Shown one piece after another: positions 45,023 through 52,676 of a stretch of 64,000 bases of DNA. This stretch comes from Candidatus Faecivicinus avistercoris. GTDB taxonomy: Bacteria; Bacillota; Clostridia; Christensenellales; Aristaeellaceae. Position 1 is the first letter of the stretch; every line of letters starts with the position of its first letter. The position numbers and the translations under genes are program-made. Location: positions 1 to 64,000 of the forward strand of contig DVJL01000027.1 in NCBI GenBank assembly GCA_018716805.1, in the 5' to 3' direction. The notes under the pieces are model-generated. The model did no database searches. It had not been told where the DNA came from and worked only from the letters and a program-made list of their open reading frames with translations.

Positions 45023-46144
45023 TCAGCTCTCTGAGTCCAGCGAGTGGATAAAATCGCTGAGCAACTTGGCGGTATCAGCGGCGGCATCGCCGGGCGCATA
45101 GGCGCGCTGGCAGGCGCGCATCCGCTCGATGGCCTCGCCGCCATTGGCCGTGAGGCGGGCGACGCAGTCCGGCAGGCATTCCGGATCCGGGCAGTATTCC
45201 GCCAGACCGTGGGAGACGAGCATCTGCGGGTTGTGCAGCTCCTGTCCCGCGAGCTGGCCGAACAGTATGACCGGCTTGTTCAGCGCGACGGCCTCCATGA
45301 CGCTGTTTGGGCTGGCGCGCATGATGAGCAGATCGGAATCGAGCATGACGTTCTGAATATCGTTGACGAAGCCCATCGCGTTCAGCCGGCCGTGGTAGCG
45401 CCGGCCGAGGACGCTGCGCAATTTCTTGCGAAGCGCCTTGTTGCGCCCGCAGATCACGTTGACGTGCGCATTCGTGCCGGAAAGCAGCTCGCGGGCGACG
45501 GCGCGAATGGTGCCGGAGCCTTCCGAGCCGCTCATCACGGTGATGACCGGCTGGGCATGGGCCATCGGCCGCTCCTCCGGCCGGGCCAGCCCCATGAACC
45601 GGCGGCGCACCGGAAATCCCACTTTGCGCACCCGGGCGGGATCGACGCCGTGGGAGATCGTGCAGTCGTATGCCTCCTGCGACGGCGCGAGCACCAGCGC
45701 GATGCGCGGGTCGAACCAGTAGTCGGCGATGTCGATCAGGTCGGCTTCGTGGGCGACGAGCGGTATGGAGAGGTTCATCTCCTCGAGCAGATCAATGACG
45801 CTGCCCAGGAATATCGGATGCACGGAGAGGATGCAGTCCGGGCGGAACTCATGGATCAGCTCTTCAAACCGGTGGCGGATCATGACCGCGATGGCGCGCT
45901 GCACCGGCTGGCGAAGCGCCATGCCGGCGGCATAGTTGAGCGCCCACGCCTGCTTCGGCAGCCGGGTGATCGGGCCGTAGGTCTTTTCGGCGCAGACCTT
46001 CTGCACTTTGGACATCAGGTCGAAGCCGTCGATCGTGCGCACCTCGATGTCCGGGTAGGCTTCGAGGCGCTCCATCAGGGAATCCGAGATGCTCTTGTGT
46101 CCGTGGCCGGTGTACACGGCCGTGATAATCAGGAGTCGGCGCAT
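45023..46144 (-). CDS. Diacylglycerol glycosyltransferase, UgtP/MGDG-synthase-like (GT28)
   Basis: Predicted membrane-associated glycosyltransferase moving a sugar from UDP-sugar to diacylglycerol, making glycolipids that also serve as lipoteichoic acid anchors. The 373-residue product has the GT28 N-terminal loop ITAVYTGHGHKSISDSL, SVHPIF and VAHEADLIDIADYWFDP of the MGDG-synthase type, VGFPVRRRFMG, GSEGSGTIRAVARELL (second Gly-rich loop) and the donor-binding RASPNSVMEAVALNKPVILFG. It overlaps the upstream phosphatidyltransferase fusion by 16 bases. MurG-like roles are less likely because the acceptor domain is of the UgtP type. Confidence 0.87.
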   Translation of the reverse strand: MRRLLIITAVYTGHGHKSISDSLMERLEAYPDIEVRTIDGFDLMSKVQKVCAEKTYGPITRLPKQAWALNYAAGMALRQPVQRAIAVMIRHRFEELIHEFRPDCILSVHPIFLGSVIDLLEEMNLSIPLVAHEADLIDIADYWFDPRIALVLAPSQEAYDCTISHGVDPARVRKVGFPVRRRFMGLARPEERPMAHAQPVITVMSGSEGSGTIRAVARELLSGTNAHVNVICGRNKALRKKLRSVLGRRYHGRLNAMGFVNDIQNVMLDSDLLIMRASPNSVMEAVALNKPVILFGQLAGQELHNPQMLVSHGLAEYCPDPECLPDCVARLTANGGEAIERMRACQRAYAPGDAAADTAKLLSDFIHSLDSES

Positions 46145-47289
46145 TTTCTCTTCTCAATCCTCTGAATGATTTTCATGATCCTCGGTCGGTTGTAGCGCTG
46201 GATGACCAGCGAGACCAGGTTGCCAATGATGTACAGAATCATCGCCAGTACGCCGAGCTCATCCATCAATATGGCGAACAGCGGGCTGAGCAGGATCAGA
46301 ACCCAGTGGACGAATTCTGCCGAGCACGTCTCGACCACGAGCTTGCGCAGGTGGTCCGGGTCGCGCAGCAGGTTGCCCTGCTTCGGGAATGCGCGGCGGA
46401 TGTACTTGCTCATGTCCGGCGTGCGGTTTTTCCACCATTGGATGCCGATCTTTTCATAGATTTTGCCGTCCTTTTCCCATGCAAAGCTGCGGAAGGGGAA
46501 GCGGTCGGGATGAAACCACTTCCGCGGCAGCTTTTCGCCCAGAAAGAACGCCGGCACGCCGAGCGTTCCCACGATCGAGGCGAAGCGCAGGAACAGATAG
46601 ATCGGCTTGGGCAGCACGTCGCGCAAAAACGATTCGCCCGACGTGAACATCAGCAGAAAGAACGACAGCATCAGCAGCAGGTACATCACCATGACCTGCC
46701 AGTCGATCGGCCGCATGGCCGCGCCGGGGACGTGCGCGGGGTTGCGCAGCGCGCGGATGTAGAACACCGCGTAGAGCAGAAGCGACACCGCGTGCGTGCC
46801 CGCGAGCAGCGCGATCAGCACGTTTGCGGAATAGGCGGTGATGTCCGGGCTGAGCATCAGCGCGACCATCGTGGCGTACAGCACCACGGAGCTGGCCTTG
46901 CCGTACCAGCGCGCGTCGGCGATGACGCCCGTGCGCTTCATGTAGGCATAGCCGAGCGCCGCGAGGATGACCTCCTTGACGGCCAGAAAGATCAGCACCC
47001 AAAGCATCACCGGATAGCGGAACATCATCACGATACACAGCGCGGCCTGCGCCAGCTTGTCCGCCAGCGGGTCGAGCACGCGGCCGACGTTGCTCTCCAT
47101 GTGCAGTTTCCGCGCGAGGATGCCATCGAGCACGTCGGTCAGCCCCGTGGCGACCACGACGGCGGCCGACCAGTGGTACGCCTTTTTCGCGCAGTAGAGC
47201 CAGACGAACACCGGGATCATCAGGATCCGCAGGAGGCTCAGCGCGTTGGGGAGAGTTACGATGCGGTTTTCATACCTGTTCGCCTGCAT
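46129..47289 (-). CDS. Fusion: CDP-alcohol phosphatidyltransferase - CrtO-like (glycosyl diaponeurosporenoate acyltransferase-type) membrane domain
   Basis: A 386-residue membrane protein in two parts. Residues about 10-190 are a CDP-alcohol phosphatidyltransferase (PgsA-like): the metal motif DGILAR...GRVLDPLADK fits DG-x2-AR-x8-G-x3-D-x3-D, so it should move a phosphatidyl group from CDP-diacylglycerol to an alcohol such as glycerol-3-phosphate. Residues about 200-386 resemble the CrtO family: LPRKWFHPDRFPFRSFAWEKDGKIYEKIGIQWWK and PDMSKYIRR, with further helices. Stand-alone CrtO acylates a carotenoid glycoside in staphylococci; here the acceptor is unknown. It lies between DegV (a fatty-acid carrier type) and a UgtP-like enzyme. 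Confidence 0.82.
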   Translation of the reverse strand: MQANRYENRIVTLPNALSLLRILMIPVFVWLYCAKKAYHWSAAVVVATGLTDVLDGILARKLHMESNVGRVLDPLADKLAQAALCIVMMFRYPVMLWVLIFLAVKEVILAALGYAYMKRTGVIADARWYGKASSVVLYATMVALMLSPDITAYSANVLIALLAGTHAVSLLLYAVFYIRALRNPAHVPGAAMRPIDWQVMVMYLLLMLSFFLLMFTSGESFLRDVLPKPIYLFLRFASIVGTLGVPAFFLGEKLPRKWFHPDRFPFRSFAWEKDGKIYEKIGIQWWKNRTPDMSKYIRRAFPKQGNLLRDPDHLRKLVVETCSAEFVHWVLILLSPLFAILMDELGVLAMILYIIGNLVSLVIQRYNRPRIMKIIQRIEKRKCADS

Positions 47290-47295
47290 AATCGC

Positions 47296-48153
47296 CTATC
47301 CTTTATCCTTTTTGTAAAACAGCAAACCCAGACAGTTGGGGCCGCAGTGGTTGGAGATGGTGCAGCCAGCGCGGGTGTGCAGCACCTCGCGAAACGCCAT
47401 ATGCCGGTCCACTTCGGCGCGCACCGCCTGATACAGCCCGTCCGAAACGCCGGAATCCGTGATGAACAGGCGGGAATCGTCGATCTCGTCGGGATTCGCA
47501 AGCCGGTCGGCGACGTATTTGCTCAGGCAATGCTCCAGCCGTCCGCGGTATTTTTTGCCCACGCCCATCACGCCCTCGCGCACTTCGATGCAGGGCTTGA
47601 GGCTGAGCAGGTTCGCGCCCAGCGCCGCCAGCGCACTGCAGCGGCCGCCCAGGCGAAGGTAATCCAGCGTGTCGACGACGAAGCTGACGTCCAGCCGCGC
47701 CTTCTTCGCCTCCATTGCGCGGAAGATCTCCTCCGCGCCGCAGCCGCGCCCGGCCATCCCCGCCGCGTCGAGCACGAGGTGCCCGATGCCGGTGGAGAGA
47801 TTCCGGCTGTCGACGACGAATACGTTTTCCATTTCCGACGCCGCGAGGCATGCGTTCTGGTAGCAGGCCGACATTTCGCTGCTGATCGTGAAGTGCACGA
47901 TGCCTTCGCACTGTGCGCGCATGGCTCCGAACAGCTGGCGGTAGTCCTCCACGTTGACCGCGGAGGTCGATGCGGTTTTTCCGCCGCGCGCGACATTTTC
48001 AAACAGGTCGTCCGGCGTGATATCCACGCCGTCGCGGTAAGACCGTCCGTTCATCGAGATGTACAGCGGCGCGATGGCGATGTTGTGCGCCGCAATCAGT
48101 TCCCGCGAGAGATCACAGGTGCTGTCGGCAGAGATCCTGACCTTGCCTTCCAA
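47296..48153 (-). CDS. DegV-family fatty-acid-binding protein
   Basis: DegV (FakB) proteins bind a single long-chain fatty acid and present it to the kinase FakA, which makes acyl phosphate for phospholipid synthesis. The 285-residue product has ISADSTCDLSRELI, the lipid-contact motif KTASTSAVNVEDY, HFTISSEMSACYQNA, VDSRNLSTGIGHLVL and the C-terminal NHCGPNCLGLLFY (family G-P-G-x-x-G-like region). The start is TTG at 48153 with GGGAGGG 7 bases upstream; the track starts 13 codons earlier. FakA is not in the window. It heads the operon with the two lipid enzymes downstream. Confidence 0.9.
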   Translation of the reverse strand: MEGKVRISADSTCDLSRELIAAHNIAIAPLYISMNGRSYRDGVDITPDDLFENVARGGKTASTSAVNVEDYRQLFGAMRAQCEGIVHFTISSEMSACYQNACLAASEMENVFVVDSRNLSTGIGHLVLDAAGMAGRGCGAEEIFRAMEAKKARLDVSFVVDTLDYLRLGGRCSALAALGANLLSLKPCIEVREGVMGVGKKYRGRLEHCLSKYVADRLANPDEIDDSRLFITDSGVSDGLYQAVRAEVDRHMAFREVLHTRAGCTISNHCGPNCLGLLFYKKDKG

Positions 48154-48262
48154 GCGCTTACCCTCCCATGTGCAAAACCCTGTCCCGGTCATGAAAATGA
48201 TAGGACAGAAACTTCAAGAAAGATTCTACAAGCCGCAGGCATTGCGGCAGGGCACTACTGCT

Positions 48263-48291
48263 ATTGTACACCAAAGCGACCGAAAAATCAA
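48263..48291 (-). promoter_or_regulatory. Promoter of the lipid-island operon
   Basis: Minus strand TTGATT (48286-48291), 17-base spacer, TACAAT (48263-48268). Confidence 0.55.
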
Positions 48292-48328
48292 ACCTTTCAA
48301 CAAACTTTTGACAAACTTTCGCGCCCCA

Positions 48329-48357
48329 TTGACGCCGGCCGGCGCGCGCCCTATAAT
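48329..48357 (+). promoter_or_regulatory. Promoter of the Nudix gene
   Basis: TTGACG (48329-48334), 17-base spacer, perfect TATAAT (48352-48357). Confidence 0.7.
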
Positions 48358-48377
48358 GGAGCTGGAGGTGCTGTGCT

Positions 48378-48941
48378 ATGAAGATCGAAGCGATTCTGGA
48401 TGCCTGCCGGCCCGATTGCGAACAGGAGCGGCAGGATCTGCGCCTGATGCGCCTTTACCTGAGCAAATTCGACGATCTGCTCCTGCGAACGAATGAGATG
48501 GCCCACTTCACGGCGTCTTCATGGATCGTCAGTCCCGACCGCGAGCGCGTGCTTATGGCCTATCACAACATCTATCAGAGCTGGTCGTGGACGGGCGGAC
48601 ATGCGGACGGCGACGGCGATCTGCTCGCCGTCGCCCTTCGCGAGGCGCGGGAGGAGACGGCGGTTCAGCGGGTCAGCCCCGTGCTGGAAAGGCCGCTCTC
48701 CGCGGAGATTCTGACCGTGCCGGCGCACTGGAAGCGGGGCGCGTATGTCGCTGCGCACCTGCATCTGAACGTCACCTACCTGCTCGAAGCCGACGACCGT
48801 CAGCCGCTGGCCGTCAAGCCGGACGAGAACAGCGACGTCCGGTGGTTTTCGCTCGACGAAGCCGTCGCCGCGAGCACAGAGCCGGAGATGCGCATCGTCT
48901 ATCAAAAGCTCAACGGCAAACTCCGGGCGCTGAGATCGTGA
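48378..48941 (+). CDS. Nudix hydrolase
   Basis: Predicted pyrophosphohydrolase of a nucleoside diphosphate linked to another moiety; 187 residues. The Nudix box is GHADGDGDLLAVALREAREETAV: the REAREE metal helix is intact, but the first Glu of G-x5-E is Gly and the later Gly is Ala. The N-terminal 40 residues form a helical extension, and the end SDVRWFSLDEAV is family-typical. The GGHADG type is widespread in Clostridia and often annotated only as NUDIX. It is transcribed alone. Confidence 0.85.
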   Translation: MKIEAILDACRPDCEQERQDLRLMRLYLSKFDDLLLRTNEMAHFTASSWIVSPDRERVLMAYHNIYQSWSWTGGHADGDGDLLAVALREAREETAVQRVSPVLERPLSAEILTVPAHWKRGAYVAAHLHLNVTYLLEADDRQPLAVKPDENSDVRWFSLDEAVAASTEPEMRIVYQKLNGKLRALRS

Positions 48942-48971
48942 GCCGGGCAGGCGGCGCGCCTTGCGCGAATG

Positions 48972-49061
48972 TGCGGACGGGGATGCCGCATGGCCCTGCA
49001 AAGGCGGCGATCCGCCATCAGCATGGCGACGATCTCGGTCAGCTCGCACGCCGCTGCCGCG
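48972..49061. repeat. 90-base direct repeat, copy 1
   Basis: Begins TGCGGACGGGGATGCCGCAT and ends CGCCGCTGCCGCG; the second copy is 118 bases downstream and differs at only a few positions. Confidence 0.8.
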
Positions 49062-49089
49062 GAGATGCGCGAATGGGATGCCGCGCCCT

Positions 49090-49179
49090 TGCGGACGGGG
49101 ATGCCGCATGGCCCTGCAAAGGCGGCAACCTACCGTCAGCATGGCGACGATCTCGGTCAGTTCGCACGCCGCTGCCGCG
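49090..49179. repeat. 90-base direct repeat, copy 2
   Basis: Same beginning and end as copy 1; the main differences cluster in an 8-base patch after AAGGCGGC and one C/T change near the end. Confidence 0.8.
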
Positions 49180-49368
49180 AGCGGGCAGCTGTTTGAGACA
49201 AAGGCGGGCTTCCTCCGCACCCTGTTGCCCGCGCGGAAATACCGCCCGTGCTCGGGCGAAGCTGTGCAGGCGGCGCGCCAAGATTTCGCCGTTTCCGCTT
49301 CACCTGCGGAAGCGGCGCTTATTTCAGAAATGTGCAAGCCCCAGAGGGTGCTCCCGCGGCTCCGCTTT

Positions 49369-49498
49369 CCCTGCGGAAGCGGTGTTTGCTGCGCAGCGCG
49401 ACGGACAGCGGGTCGCGGCTCTTCGTCCGCCCTCCCTGCGGAAGCGGTGTTTGCTGCGCAGCGCGACGGACAGCGGGTTATGGCTCCTCGTCCGTGCT
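49369..49498. repeat. Tandem 65-base repeat, two good copies plus flanking decayed copies
   Basis: Units 49369-49433 and 49434-49498 start CCCTGCGGAAGCGGTGTTTG and share at least 45 identical leading bases. A weaker copy precedes (from about 49300) and a partial one follows (about 49499-49527), running over the stop codon of the HD-domain gene. Confidence 0.8.
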
Positions 49499-49515
49499 CC
49501 CCGCGAAAGCAGCGT

Positions 49516-50106
49516 TTACTGCGCGACCCGCGCCAGCTCCGCGGCGACGTCCGCCTCGCTGGCGCGCATGGCCTGAAGGGTCTTGTCCATCAGCTCATCC
49601 AGCGTCCAGCCGAGCATCTCCGCGCCCTTCGCGATGACCTCGCGCGAACATCCGGCGGCGAACTTCTTGTCCTTGTACTTCTTCTTCAGACTCTTGAGCT
49701 CCATGTCCTGAACGCTCCTGGACGGGCGCATCAGCGCCGCCGCGCCGATCAGGCCGGTCAGCTCGTCCGACGCAAACAGCACCTTCTCCATCAGGTGCTC
49801 CGGCGCGACGTCGGACACCAGGCCGTAGCCGTGGCTGCACACGGCGTGCACCAGCGCGTCGCTCGCGCCGATTTCCGCCAGCAGTTCGGGCGCCTTGGCG
49901 CAGTGCTGGTCGGGGAACTGTTCAAAGTCCACGTCGTGCAGAAGGCCGGCCGTCGCCCAGAAATCGGCGTCCGAGCCGAAGCCGAGCTCGTTTGCAAACC
50001 AGCGCATCACAGCTTCTACCGTCAGCGCGTGTTGGATGTGAAAGTGTTCCTTGTTGTATTTTTTGAGAAGCGACAGCGCCGCCTCCCGGGAAACGCAGTT
50101 TTCCAT
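49516..50106 (-). CDS. HD-domain (HDIG-type) phosphohydrolase
   Basis: A 196-residue metal-dependent hydrolase of the HD superfamily. YNKEHFHIQHALTVEAVMRWFANELG supplies the first His, LLHDVDFEQFP is the HD pair (about residue 57), and HAVCSHGYG and ASDELTGLI give the remaining ligands. The substrate is unknown; relatives act on nucleotides or phosphorylated metabolites. It lies 20 bases after the acetyltransferase gene, so probably co-transcribed. The last codons (ELARVAQ) lie inside the 65-base tandem repeat, so its end may have been reshaped. Confidence 0.85.
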   Translation of the reverse strand: MENCVSREAALSLLKKYNKEHFHIQHALTVEAVMRWFANELGFGSDADFWATAGLLHDVDFEQFPDQHCAKAPELLAEIGASDALVHAVCSHGYGLVSDVAPEHLMEKVLFASDELTGLIGAAALMRPSRSVQDMELKSLKKKYKDKKFAAGCSREVIAKGAEMLGWTLDELMDKTLQAMRASEADVAAELARVAQ

Positions 50107-50126
50107 GGCTCTCTCCTCCGTAGAAT

Positions 50127-50780
50127 TCAGTGGGCCTCGCCTTCCGGAATCACAGCGCAGCCGCCGAGGATGTCCGGCTTGTGCATCATGCTGTCCGCTT
50201 CGGTGATCTCTCGGATGGGGTGGCAGGGGACGCCGGCGGCGAAGTGGTTGGCGGGGATGTCGCGCGTGACGACGCTGCCCGCGCCGATGACGCAGTTGTC
50301 GCCGATGGTGACGCCGGGGCAGACCGTGACGTTCGCGCCAAACCAGCAGTTGCTACCGATTTTAACGGGCCGCGCGTAGCACAGGTGCTTTGCCTCGCCG
50401 TTTTCATCGAGCATGGCCAGGCGTTCGCTCGCGCACATCGGGTGCACCGGCGTGACGATGGTGACGCCGGGGCCGAAATCGCAGTGGTCGCCGATCTCGA
50501 CCGGCGCGTCGTCCTGAACGGTGAAGTTGAAGTTGATGAACACATGCGCGCCGATCTTCGTGTGCGTACCGTAGTGGAAGTAAACCGGCCCCTGCAGGAA
50601 GGTGCCCTCGCCGATCTGGCCGAGCATTTCCTTCAGGATCTGCGACCGCTTTTCGGTTTCGTGCTGGTAGGTCTGGTTGTAGTCGACGTTGAGGTTGTGG
50701 GTGCGCAGCTTGATGGCCTGCAGTTCCGGGGTTGCGGGGCAGAACAGCTTGCCTGCGAAAATCTTTTCTTCCTCGCGCAT
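50127..50780 (-). CDS. Maltose/galactoside O-acetyltransferase family (left-handed beta helix)
   Basis: Acetyl-CoA-dependent O-acetyltransferase of sugars, 217 residues. The N-terminal Maa-type domain (EEKIFAGKLFCPATPELQAIKLRTHNLNVDYN) is followed by hexapeptide repeats: FINFNFTVQDDAPVEIGDHCDFGPGVTIVTPVHP, IGSNCWFGANVTVCPGVTIGDNCVIGAGSVVTRDIPAN and the ending AAGVPCHPIREI, with catalytic His in TPVHP. The start ATG 50780 follows AAGGAGAG. The track's 338-residue version extends through promoter sequence. It is upstream of the HD-domain gene. Confidence 0.92.
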   Translation of the reverse strand: MREEEKIFAGKLFCPATPELQAIKLRTHNLNVDYNQTYQHETEKRSQILKEMLGQIGEGTFLQGPVYFHYGTHTKIGAHVFINFNFTVQDDAPVEIGDHCDFGPGVTIVTPVHPMCASERLAMLDENGEAKHLCYARPVKIGSNCWFGANVTVCPGVTIGDNCVIGAGSVVTRDIPANHFAAGVPCHPIREITEADSMMHKPDILGGCAVIPEGEAH

Positions 50781-50835
50781 GTTTTCGCTCTCCTTCCAAT
50801 CGGCGGCTTGACCGCCTTCGCGCAGTATACGTCCC

Positions 50836-50864
50836 ATTTTAGCACAACTTGCGCGCCGCTTCAA
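50836..50864 (-). promoter_or_regulatory. Promoter of the acetyltransferase-HD operon
   Basis: Minus strand TTGAAG (50859-50864), 17-base spacer, TAAAAT (50836-50841). Confidence 0.6.
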
Positions 50865-50913
50865 GCGGATTTCGTGGCTTTTTGCCTGTATGGCGAAGTT
50901 TGAGGAAGAGCCC

Positions 50914-50942
50914 TTGAACTGCGGCGGCGGCTGTGTTATAAT
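50914..50942 (+). promoter_or_regulatory. Promoter of the yybS-rplI-dnaB operon
   Basis: TTGAAC (50914-50919), 17-base spacer, perfect TATAAT (50937-50942). Confidence 0.65.
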
Positions 50943-51146
50943 GAGGACGATCCTGGAAATTCCCGCCGCGCGCGGATTCTTTCCTGCGCGCCGGTTCAGC
51001 GCTCCTCGGCATGGACTTCCAACCGTATTTTTGAGCGCGCCGGGGATTTTCATTTCCGCCGTATGAACGCTCGTCCCACAGGAAGCGGTGCGGTCTCGCC
51101 AGCGGGCAAACCGCGCGTAGACATCTTTGATTTGGAGGAACAAGCC

Positions 51147-52205
51147 TTGAGCCAGAACAACAGTTTGCGCCCGTCGACTGGCAAGATCGTGGTGGGGTCG
51201 GTTCTCGCGCTGATCCTTGCCTTTTTGCTGCCGCAGGTCCTCATGTTCCAGCTGATGACGTTTAACTTAGGCGTGGTGGCGATGGCCGGCGTCGCGCTGA
51301 CCATCTGGGCCGGGCCGATCCCGGGGATCCTGCTGGCGGTCGCGGGCACGGCCAACATGATGTACTTCTACGGCCTCCAGGTGGGCGCGGTGCTGCTGCC
51401 GATGGCGGTGGTTCCGCCGGTGGCCGTCGCGCTGGGCGTGCGCGCGCGGAAGCCGTTCTTCCAGCAGATGCAGGTGGGGCTGATCGCGTTCCTGGCCGGA
51501 ACGGTGGTGACGGCGCTGCTTGCGGCGATTGCGTTTGGCGGCGACATCGTCGCGCGCGTGGTCGCGATGATCGGCGAGGTGTTCAACGAGGTCGGGTCAG
51601 AGGTCTGGACGATCGTTCAGCCGTCGATGGAGGCGCTCGATCCGAGCATTACGTTTGAACAGTTTTCCGAGGCGTTTGGCGAGGTGCTCGCGCTCATTCA
51701 GGCGTACTACGAGCTGTACCTGCTGGCCAATCTGCTCGCGGGCGCGGCCGTCACGGCCATCGTGTCGGTGTTCTGGGGCAATTGGCTGGCCGCGCGCCGG
51801 GGCGAGGCGACGGTGGAGAGCTTTGTCGGCCTGCACGGCTGGTATCTGCCCGCCAATTTGACGTGGGGCATCCTGATGACGCTGGCGGCGGCGTGGATCC
51901 TCGCAAATACGGCCGCTTCCGGCGGGACGACGACGTGGTTCGTCGTGCTGGAGCTGGCGGAGGTGGCGTTTGTTGTGCAGGCGCTGGCCGCGATTGACCG
52001 GCGTCTCAAGGCGCGCGGCTCCACCCGGGGCCGGCGCACGGCGGTGGTCGTGCTGATTTTGCTGGCCGGCGTGCTGCTCAGCGGGCTGGGCGTGTTTGAG
52101 CTTTTGATGTTGGTCGGCGGCGCTTCGGCGCTGTTCGGCAGCCATGGCGCGGCGCGCCCCATTGTGGAAAAGATCAAAAAGACGTTCGGCGGCGACGACC
52201 GCTGA
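51147..52205 (+). CDS. YybS-like membrane protein (DUF2232)
   Basis: A 352-residue integral membrane protein with about eight helices, ahead of rplI and dnaB exactly where yybS lies in Bacillus. Hydrophobic segments include IVVGSVLALILAFLLPQVL, VALTIWAGPIPGILLAVAG, VLLPMAVVPPVAVALGV and GILMTLAAAWILANTA. The function is unknown. In Bacillus yybS is next to a c-di-AMP phosphodiesterase gene (gdpP), which is not present here. I chose the TTG at 51147, behind TTGGAGGAA; the track adds 28 codons of leader. Confidence 0.82.
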   Translation: MSQNNSLRPSTGKIVVGSVLALILAFLLPQVLMFQLMTFNLGVVAMAGVALTIWAGPIPGILLAVAGTANMMYFYGLQVGAVLLPMAVVPPVAVALGVRARKPFFQQMQVGLIAFLAGTVVTALLAAIAFGGDIVARVVAMIGEVFNEVGSEVWTIVQPSMEALDPSITFEQFSEAFGEVLALIQAYYELYLLANLLAGAAVTAIVSVFWGNWLAARRGEATVESFVGLHGWYLPANLTWGILMTLAAAWILANTAASGGTTTWFVVLELAEVAFVVQALAAIDRRLKARGSTRGRRTAVVVLILLAGVLLSGLGVFELLMLVGGASALFGSHGAARPIVEKIKKTFGGDDR

Positions 52206-52223
52206 ACATGGGAGGAATGCATT

Positions 52224-52676
52224 GTGAAGGTCATTCTGTTGATGGACGTCAAGGGCACGGGCAAGAAGGATCAGATCGTCGAGGCATCCGATGGGTTCGC
52301 CCGCAACTACCTGATTCCCCGAAAGATGGCGAAAGAGGCCACGGCAGAGGCGCTCAACGCGATTTCGCGCGCCAAGAGCGCGGACAAGCATCGCGAAGAC
52401 GTCCGCCGCGCGGAGGCCGAGCAGCGCGCGCGGGAGCTGAAGGGCAAGGTCGTTCAGCTGACGGTGCGCGGCGGCGAAAACGGCAAGCTCTACGGCGCGG
52501 TGACGAACGATCAGATCGCTGCGGCGCTCAAGGAGCAGTTTGGCATTGAAATCGACAAGCGCAAGATCGAGCAGGAGGAGCCGGTCAGGAGTGCGGGCCA
52601 GACGGCGGTGACGCTGAAGCTGATGGCGGGCGTCAGCGCGCGCGTGCTGCTCAACGTCAAGGTCGTCACGAAGTAA
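52224..52676 (+). CDS. rplI: 50S ribosomal protein L9
   Basis: Large-subunit ribosomal protein binding 23S rRNA domain V, 150 residues. MKVILLMDVKGTGKKDQIVEASDGFARNYLIPRK is the conserved N-terminal RNA-binding domain, followed by the long helix (about 41-75) and the C-terminal domain LYGAVTNDQIAAALKEQFGIEIDKRKI. The start is GTG 52224 with GGGAGGAA upstream. The dnaB ATG follows its stop codon immediately (TAAATG). Confidence 0.97.
   Translation: MKVILLMDVKGTGKKDQIVEASDGFARNYLIPRKMAKEATAEALNAISRAKSADKHREDVRRAEAEQRARELKGKVVQLTVRGGENGKLYGAVTNDQIAAALKEQFGIEIDKRKIEQEEPVRSAGQTAVTLKLMAGVSARVLLNVKVVTK

Larger units (their letters stand above)
48942..49515. repeat. Repeat-rich non-coding region (574 bases)
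   Basis: Contains two separate families of direct repeats: a 90-base unit twice (48972-49061 and 49090-49179) and a roughly 65-base unit in a decaying tandem array (about 49300-49527). No ORF here looks real on either strand. It could be pseudogene debris or a local repeat expansion. Confidence 0.75.
50781..51146. other. Divergent intergenic region (366 bases)
   Basis: Holds the two divergent promoters (50836-50864 minus, 50914-50942 plus) and a roughly 200-base leader of the YybS-like gene. The leader contains in-frame codons back to 51063 but no good initiation site; I see no separate gene. Confidence 0.6.

Noticed and set aside
48972-49527. CRISPR array
   Set aside because: Repeat units are 65 and 90 bases, tandem or nearly so, with no short regular spacers and no cas genes.
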